Shown here: in pieces, positions 14,112-17,932 of the stretch | How the letters are laid out: every line of letters starts with the position of its first letter | How positions within the stretch are numbered: position 1 is the stretch's first letter | Assembly: GCA_965370955.1 (NCBI GenBank) | Contig: CBDUWP010000025.1 | Location: 1 to 17,932, forward strand | Direction: 5' to 3' | Length of the DNA: 17,932 nt | Source of the DNA: CBDUWP01 sp965370955 | GTDB lineage: Bacteria; Planctomycetota; Phycisphaerae; Sedimentisphaerales; Anaerobacaceae | The notes under the pieces: generated by a model | Database searches by the model: none | Seen by the model: the letters and a program-made list of their open reading frames with translations, nothing else | Told to the model about the DNA's origin: nothing | Program-made: the position numbers and the translations under genes

Positions 14112-15737
14112 ATGGCAGCAAAAAAAATAGCATTTGGCAATGAAGCGAGAGCTTCTATTTCCGCCGGCGTTCAAAAACTTGCCCGTGCAGTAAAGGTGAC
14201 TCTCGGCCCATGCGGCCGCAATGTCATACTAGAAAAATCATTCGGCTCTCCAACAGTCACTAAAGACGGCGTCTCGGTCGCCAAAGAGATAGAGCTGGAA
14301 GATTCGTATGAGAACATGGGTGCCCAGATGGTCAAGGAGGTCGCCTCGAAAACTTCCGACGTTGCAGGTGACGGCACAACAACAGCCACAATTTTAGCTG
14401 AGAGCATTTTCTTAGAGGGTTTGAAAAATATCACAGCCGGCGCAAATGCCATGCAGGTTAAAGCAGGCATCGACAAGGCTGTAGCCAAAATCATTGACGG
14501 CTTCAAGAAGATGAGCATTTCTATTGATTCCACCAAACAAATCGAGCAGGTCGCTACTTGTTCAGCCAATCAGGATAAAGAGATCGGCAAAAAGATGGCA
14601 GAAGCCATGGACAAAGTCGGCAAAGACGGCGTCATCACAGTTGAAGAGGGCCAAAGCCTTGAGACAACAGTTGATTTGGTTGAGGGTATGCAGTTTGACA
14701 AGGGTTACATCAGTCCTCATTTTGTCAACAAGCCGGAAGACATGACCGTTTCGCTGGACAAGCCGTATATTTTGGTCCATGAAAAAAAGATTAGCTCGAT
14801 AAAGTCACTCGTTCCGATTCTCGAGAAGGTTTCCAAAGCAGGCAGCAGCCTTTTGATCATCGCAGAAGACATCGAAGGCGAAGCGCTGGCGACATTGGTT
14901 ATCAATAAACTTCGCGGCACTTTACAAATCGCAGCAGTAAAAGCCCCCGGCTTTGGCGATAAGCGTAAAGCCATGATGGAAGACATTGCAACACTCACTG
15001 GCGGTGAAGCTATTTTTGAAGATCTCGGCATGCAACTAGAGAAAATAGAACTAGCTCAGCTCGGCCGCGCTAAAAAAGTCACCATCGATAAAGACAACAC
15101 TACAATCATCGAAGGCGGCGGCACTAGCGGCGCGATCAAGACTCGGATAGAGCAAATAAAAGTTGAGATCTCCAATTCGACCAGCGAATATGACGTTGAA
15201 AAACTTCAGGAAAGATTAGCTAAGCTCTCTGGCGGTGTAGCTCAAATCAATGTTGGCGCAGCAACTGAAGCTGAGATGAAAGAGAAAAAAGCTAGAGTTG
15301 AAGATGCTCTTCATGCTTGCCGCGCAGCAGTCGAAGAGGGTATCTTACCGGGAGGCGGCGTTGCCTGCTTGAAACTTTTAGACAGCCTAAAAAATGTAAA
15401 AGCCTCAGGCGACGAAAAAATTGGCGTTGAGATCATCAAACGTGCCCTTCTTTGGCCTATCAAACAGATAGTAACCAATGCCGGCCTTGACGGATCGATA
15501 GTTGCCCAAAAGGTTATGGAAAACGATGAAACTAATTACGGTTACGATGCCATGAACAAACGTTACGGTGACATGGTCAAGTTTGGTATTATCGTCCCAA
15601 CTAAGGTTGAGAGAACCGCACTGCAAAACGGCGCATCGATCGCATCATTATTGCTAACGACAGACGCTTTGGTAAGCGATATACCAGAAGATAAACCTGC
15701 TGCTCCAGCTATGCCCGGTGGCGGCGGAATGTATTAG
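14112..15737 (+). CDS. groL: Chaperonin GroEL (60 kDa)
   Basis: 541 residues, complete. It forms the double-heptamer ATPase ring that folds client proteins together with GroES. Diagnostic segments: TLGPCGRNVILEKSFG at 30-45, TKDGVSVAKEIELED, VAGDGTTTATILAE at 84-97 (the ATP-binding DGTTT), the apical KAPGFGDKRKAM, AAVEEGILPGGGVA and the flexible C-terminus ending PGGGGMY. The usual lysine in TLGPKGRNV is a cysteine here (Cys34). Ribosome site AAGGAG lies about 8 nt before ATG. A strong terminator follows the stop. The sequence otherwise looks like a housekeeping GroEL. Confidence 0.98.
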   Translation: MAAKKIAFGNEARASISAGVQKLARAVKVTLGPCGRNVILEKSFGSPTVTKDGVSVAKEIELEDSYENMGAQMVKEVASKTSDVAGDGTTTATILAESIFLEGLKNITAGANAMQVKAGIDKAVAKIIDGFKKMSISIDSTKQIEQVATCSANQDKEIGKKMAEAMDKVGKDGVITVEEGQSLETTVDLVEGMQFDKGYISPHFVNKPEDMTVSLDKPYILVHEKKISSIKSLVPILEKVSKAGSSLLIIAEDIEGEALATLVINKLRGTLQIAAVKAPGFGDKRKAMMEDIATLTGGEAIFEDLGMQLEKIELAQLGRAKKVTIDKDNTTIIEGGGTSGAIKTRIEQIKVEISNSTSEYDVEKLQERLAKLSGGVAQINVGAATEAEMKEKKARVEDALHACRAAVEEGILPGGGVACLKLLDSLKNVKASGDEKIGVEIIKRALLWPIKQIVTNAGLDGSIVAQKVMENDETNYGYDAMNKRYGDMVKFGIIVPTKVERTALQNGASIASLLLTTDALVSDIPEDKPAAPAMPGGGGMY

Positions 15738-15753
15738 ATTTGAAATTGATTAC

Positions 15754-15792
15754 GGGCAAGTCGCCATTTGTGTACGGCTTGCCTTTTTTTTT
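15754..15792 (+). terminator. Rho-independent terminator of groES-groEL
   Basis: GGCAAG (15755-15760) pairs with CTTGCC (15778-15783), extended inward by CG/CG after a mismatched base, and is followed directly by nine T (15784-15792). It lies 17 nt after the groEL stop. Confidence 0.9.
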
Positions 15793-15828
15793 GTCATCTA
15801 TTATGTAAGATGAGAGAGATAAAAAATA

Positions 15829-16113
15829 ATGTTCAAAATGTATTCTAATTTCATTTCCCAAGCCTCCAAACATTTGGCTATTGGTGCTTTTGTCGTTGGC
15901 ATGTCACTCATTGGTATCGGCGTTATCATTTGGGCGTTGCCGAAGGTCTTTGCCGGAATTGCAGCATTAGTATTCTGTTTTAGCGGGATTGGCTGTATTG
16001 TTTCTGCTGTCAAAATTTTGTTCGCAGCCAAAAAAACTAATTCGTGCATAAACTATGAATCAGGATCGGCCACCACCAGAATAAACGTCAAGGTACATCG
16101 ACACGATCAGTAA
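15829..16113 (+). CDS. Small membrane protein with two helices
   Basis: 94 residues with two hydrophobic helices, at about 16-38 (HLAIGAFVVGMSLIGIGVIIWAL) and 41-66 (FAGIAALVFCFSGIGCIVSAV). A short polar tail contains basic residues and ends KVHRHDQ. GxxxG-like spacing in both helices suggests packing against each other or oligomerisation. No family is recognised. It follows the groEL terminator, so it needs its own promoter. The region before the start is purine-rich (GAGAGA), giving at best a modest ribosome site. A second in-frame ATG lies three codons downstream (15838). It converges with mraY, ending 29 nt from it. Confidence 0.55.
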   Translation: MFKMYSNFISQASKHLAIGAFVVGMSLIGIGVIIWALPKVFAGIAALVFCFSGIGCIVSAVKILFAAKKTNSCINYESGSATTRINVKVHRHDQ

Positions 16114-16142
16114 ATATTTTATGTTTGGCACCTATTGGGCTT

Positions 16143-17282
16143 CTATCTGATTTTCAATGTCGCAAGAGCTATCGCCGCAAAGACAGCCGCTATAATCCAG
16201 AACCGTATCACTACTTGCGGTTCGGACCATCCGACTAGATGAAAATGATGATGCAGGGGCGCACATTTAAAAATTCTTTTGCCGCCTGAGCATTTAAAAT
16301 ATCCAACCTGTAAAAGCACACTGACTATTTCCATCACGAACACTCCGCCGATCACCAGCAGCAGCACTTCGTTTCTGGTTACCAATGCTCCATAGCCCAT
16401 CGCCGCCCCCAGCGGCAACGATCCCGTATCGCCCATGAACACCTTTGCCGGGTGACAGTTGTACCACAAAAACCCTAAAATCGCTCCAAGTATGGCGGAG
16501 AAAAACACCGACAATTCGCCCGCCTGCGGTATATGCGGCAAAAGCAAATAGCTCGACCAAGTCATAGGATTTGCGCGTGACATTGTTTCAGACGCCACGT
16601 AACAGAGCATCACCAGCACCATCGCCACGATTCCGATACAGCCTGAGGCTAGGCCATCCATGCCGTCCGCCAAATTGACTGCGTTGCTTGTCGCCGAGAT
16701 ATAAAAAATAGCTATCAGCACAAATGCCCAGGTCGCCAATTGGAACCCTTCTTTATGAAACGGCAGCCAAAGCAAACGCCCGTCCGGCACATTTACAAAA
16801 TCTTTATATAAAAATAACGAGATTAGCACAGCCCCTCCGATTTGAAAGAGCAATTTTTCCCAAGCTTTGAGCCCGTCTCTCGTTCGGTGCCTGCTGGAAG
16901 CCGTAAGCTTTAGCCAATCGTCAACTCCCCCTAATATCCCGAACCACACCATCAGCACGACAGCTTTTTGCACAAATGGATTATCCAGTTTCGCCCACAA
17001 AAGCGTAGTCGCCAATACCGAACAAATAATAATCAATCCTCCCATTGTCGGCGTATCTGTTTTGGCTTTGTTCATTTCGTTTAGGATTGCGTGATCGAAT
17101 TGTGGCCGGTCTCCGATTTTTTTCTGCTTCAGCCATTTTATAATTTTCGGCGCTGTAACAAACGCAATAAGAAAGCTGACCATAATAGCGACCAAAGAGC
17201 GAAACATCACATCTTGATAGGCATAAAAACCAATCTTATGCGTAAAAACATCCCGCAGCTGCCATAGGAAATAATAAATCAT
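16143..17282 (-). CDS. mraY: Phospho-MurNAc-pentapeptide transferase MraY
   Basis: 379 residues, a polytopic inner-membrane enzyme with about ten helices. It transfers phospho-MurNAc-pentapeptide from UDP to undecaprenyl phosphate to make lipid I. Family signatures: TPTMGG at 77-82, the aspartate pair in GGVDDWLK (D121, D122), NAVNLADGMDGLA at 200-212, VFMGDTGSLPLG at 281-292 (D285) and the PLHHHFHLVGW loop at 342-352. All catalytic acidic and histidine residues are present. It follows murF by 38 nt on the minus strand, as in the dcw cluster. No murD, ftsW or murG follows; the next gene converges from the plus strand, so the cluster ends here. Confidence 0.97.
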   Translation of the reverse strand: MIYYFLWQLRDVFTHKIGFYAYQDVMFRSLVAIMVSFLIAFVTAPKIIKWLKQKKIGDRPQFDHAILNEMNKAKTDTPTMGGLIIICSVLATTLLWAKLDNPFVQKAVVLMVWFGILGGVDDWLKLTASSRHRTRDGLKAWEKLLFQIGGAVLISLFLYKDFVNVPDGRLLWLPFHKEGFQLATWAFVLIAIFYISATSNAVNLADGMDGLASGCIGIVAMVLVMLCYVASETMSRANPMTWSSYLLLPHIPQAGELSVFFSAILGAILGFLWYNCHPAKVFMGDTGSLPLGAAMGYGALVTRNEVLLLVIGGVFVMEIVSVLLQVGYFKCSGGKRIFKCAPLHHHFHLVGWSEPQVVIRFWIIAAVFAAIALATLKIR

Positions 17283-17320
17283 TTAGCCATCGATCCCTGA
17301 AAATAACGCTTAACAAATCC

Positions 17321-17932
17321 TTATTGTGCTTTTTTCGCCAACTGCCTGACCACGACTTCCAGCCCATTGATTCTCGATCCCTTGACCAGTATTATATCGC
17401 CATTGGCCACATATTTCGAGATATTATTACAAAGAGCCGCCGTATTATCAAAAATTTCGGTTTCCAAACTAGCTCTAGCTTTTTTAGCTGCTGCACATGT
17501 CACCTTCGCAAACTTTCCAACCGCCAAAAGCTGGCCTATTTTTGACTGCGCTATACAGTAACCCAGCTCCTCGTGATATTTTTCAGCCCGATCGCCGAGT
17601 TCCGCCATATCTCCACAAACAAAAACAATTTCGTTCGATTCAGCTTTCATATTGCCTGCCATCTCGATTGCGTTTTTCATTGATGCTGGATTTGCGTTAT
17701 AGCAATCGTTTATGACTATCATTTTGTCAATTTCCAGAACTTCGCACCTCATGGACGCAGCCTGCCAGTCAACTATCATTTCAGCAAACTGTTTGGCATC
17801 TATCCCGAACCATTTACAACAAGCTAGTGCCGCCGCGCTATTAGTTACAGCCGCAGGCGATGGCGACCCGACAACAATTTTCACTTCATCGACAACAAAA
17901 CTGCTCTGCGAAGTTGAGTGACTTGCATCTTC
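17321..17932 (-). CDS. murF: MurF (UDP-MurNAc-tripeptide D-Ala-D-Ala ligase), 5' end beyond window
   Basis: About 203 codons of the 3' part. GTG 17884 is only an internal codon, because the frame stays open to the right edge and the extra residues continue a Mur-ligase reading (SSFVVDEVKIVV). Seen here are the end of the central domain and the C-terminal domain: VINDCYNANPASMKNAIE (the MurF-typical DxYNANPxSM), VFVCGDMAELGD, HEELGY and VKGSRINGLEVVV. The product adds D-Ala-D-Ala to UDP-MurNAc-tripeptide in the cytoplasm, supplying the substrate for MraY encoded next. In the central domain the usual G-x-H-x-x-x-N segment reads GSPSPAAVTN, so the histidine is missing. The ATP-binding N-terminal part is outside the window. 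Confidence 0.93.
   Translation of the reverse strand, partial: EDASHSTSQSSFVVDEVKIVVGSPSPAAVTNSAAALACCKWFGIDAKQFAEMIVDWQAASMRCEVLEIDKMIVINDCYNANPASMKNAIEMAGNMKAESNEIVFVCGDMAELGDRAEKYHEELGYCIAQSKIGQLLAVGKFAKVTCAAAKKARASLETEIFDNTAALCNNISKYVANGDIILVKGSRINGLEVVVRQLAKKAQ

Noticed and set aside
14171..15031. Two minus-strand open frames of over 100 codons opposite groEL
   Set aside because: They mirror conserved GroEL coding sequence and have no domain pattern of their own.
1..17932. tRNA, rRNA, CRISPR arrays, insertion sequences
   Set aside because: No cloverleaf with a GGTTCGA-type T loop, no regularly spaced direct repeats and no transposase motif or terminal inverted repeat pair was found by reading the intergenic regions.

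Overview
This is a stretch of bacterial chromosome of moderate-to-low GC, made mostly of core genes (dnaA, rplS, yraN, a cold-shock protein, HU, lepB, groES-groEL, mraY, murF). Between them sit lineage-specific genes. Several traits point to Planctomycetota, probably a Phycisphaerae-like lineage: an oversized signal peptidase I with a zinc ribbon, rplS separated from rpsP-rimM-trmD, a receiver-like gene in front of groES-groEL, and the style of MraY. This assignment is inferred from gene style and was not tested by any search.

Layout. 1-1629: the end of an unrecognised gene overlaps a DUF362 gene. 1739-2909: an ECF-like sigma factor is followed by a single-pass membrane protein that could be its regulator, and then a terminator. 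3043-4897: a consensus DnaA box, a sigma70-like promoter and dnaA. The start region of dnaA carries a 78-bp tandem duplication that includes the ribosome binding site and start codon. 4898-5330: an intergenic region with hairpins, a 21-codon ORF behind a very strong Shine-Dalgarno, and a promoter for rplS. 5350-6249: rplS and yraN. 6364-6929 (minus): HU, then a cold-shock protein. 7299-8783: lepB.

8793-12719 (minus) is the most unusual part. It is a compact four-gene operon: a small exported subunit, a PapD/DUF916-like exported protein with a duplicated beta domain, a secretin, and a second small exported subunit. The two subunits are paralogues that share a C-terminal block ending in TQTITATW. 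No usher, ATPase or inner-membrane platform gene is visible. I read this as a candidate secretin-dependent system that exports or assembles surface subunits. It combines a T2SS/T4P-type outer-membrane channel with chaperone-usher-like periplasmic and structural parts.

12720-13294 is largely non-coding with one doubtful small ORF. 13295-15792: a degenerate receiver-domain gene, groES, groEL and a strong terminator. 15829-16113: a small two-helix membrane protein. 16143-17932 (minus): mraY and the 3' part of murF, which runs off the right edge and forms the downstream end of a peptidoglycan-synthesis operon.

What is read directly from sequence: reading frames, start and ribosome-site choices, motifs, repeats and hairpins. 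Family names rest on motif recognition. The joint function of the secretin operon is inference.
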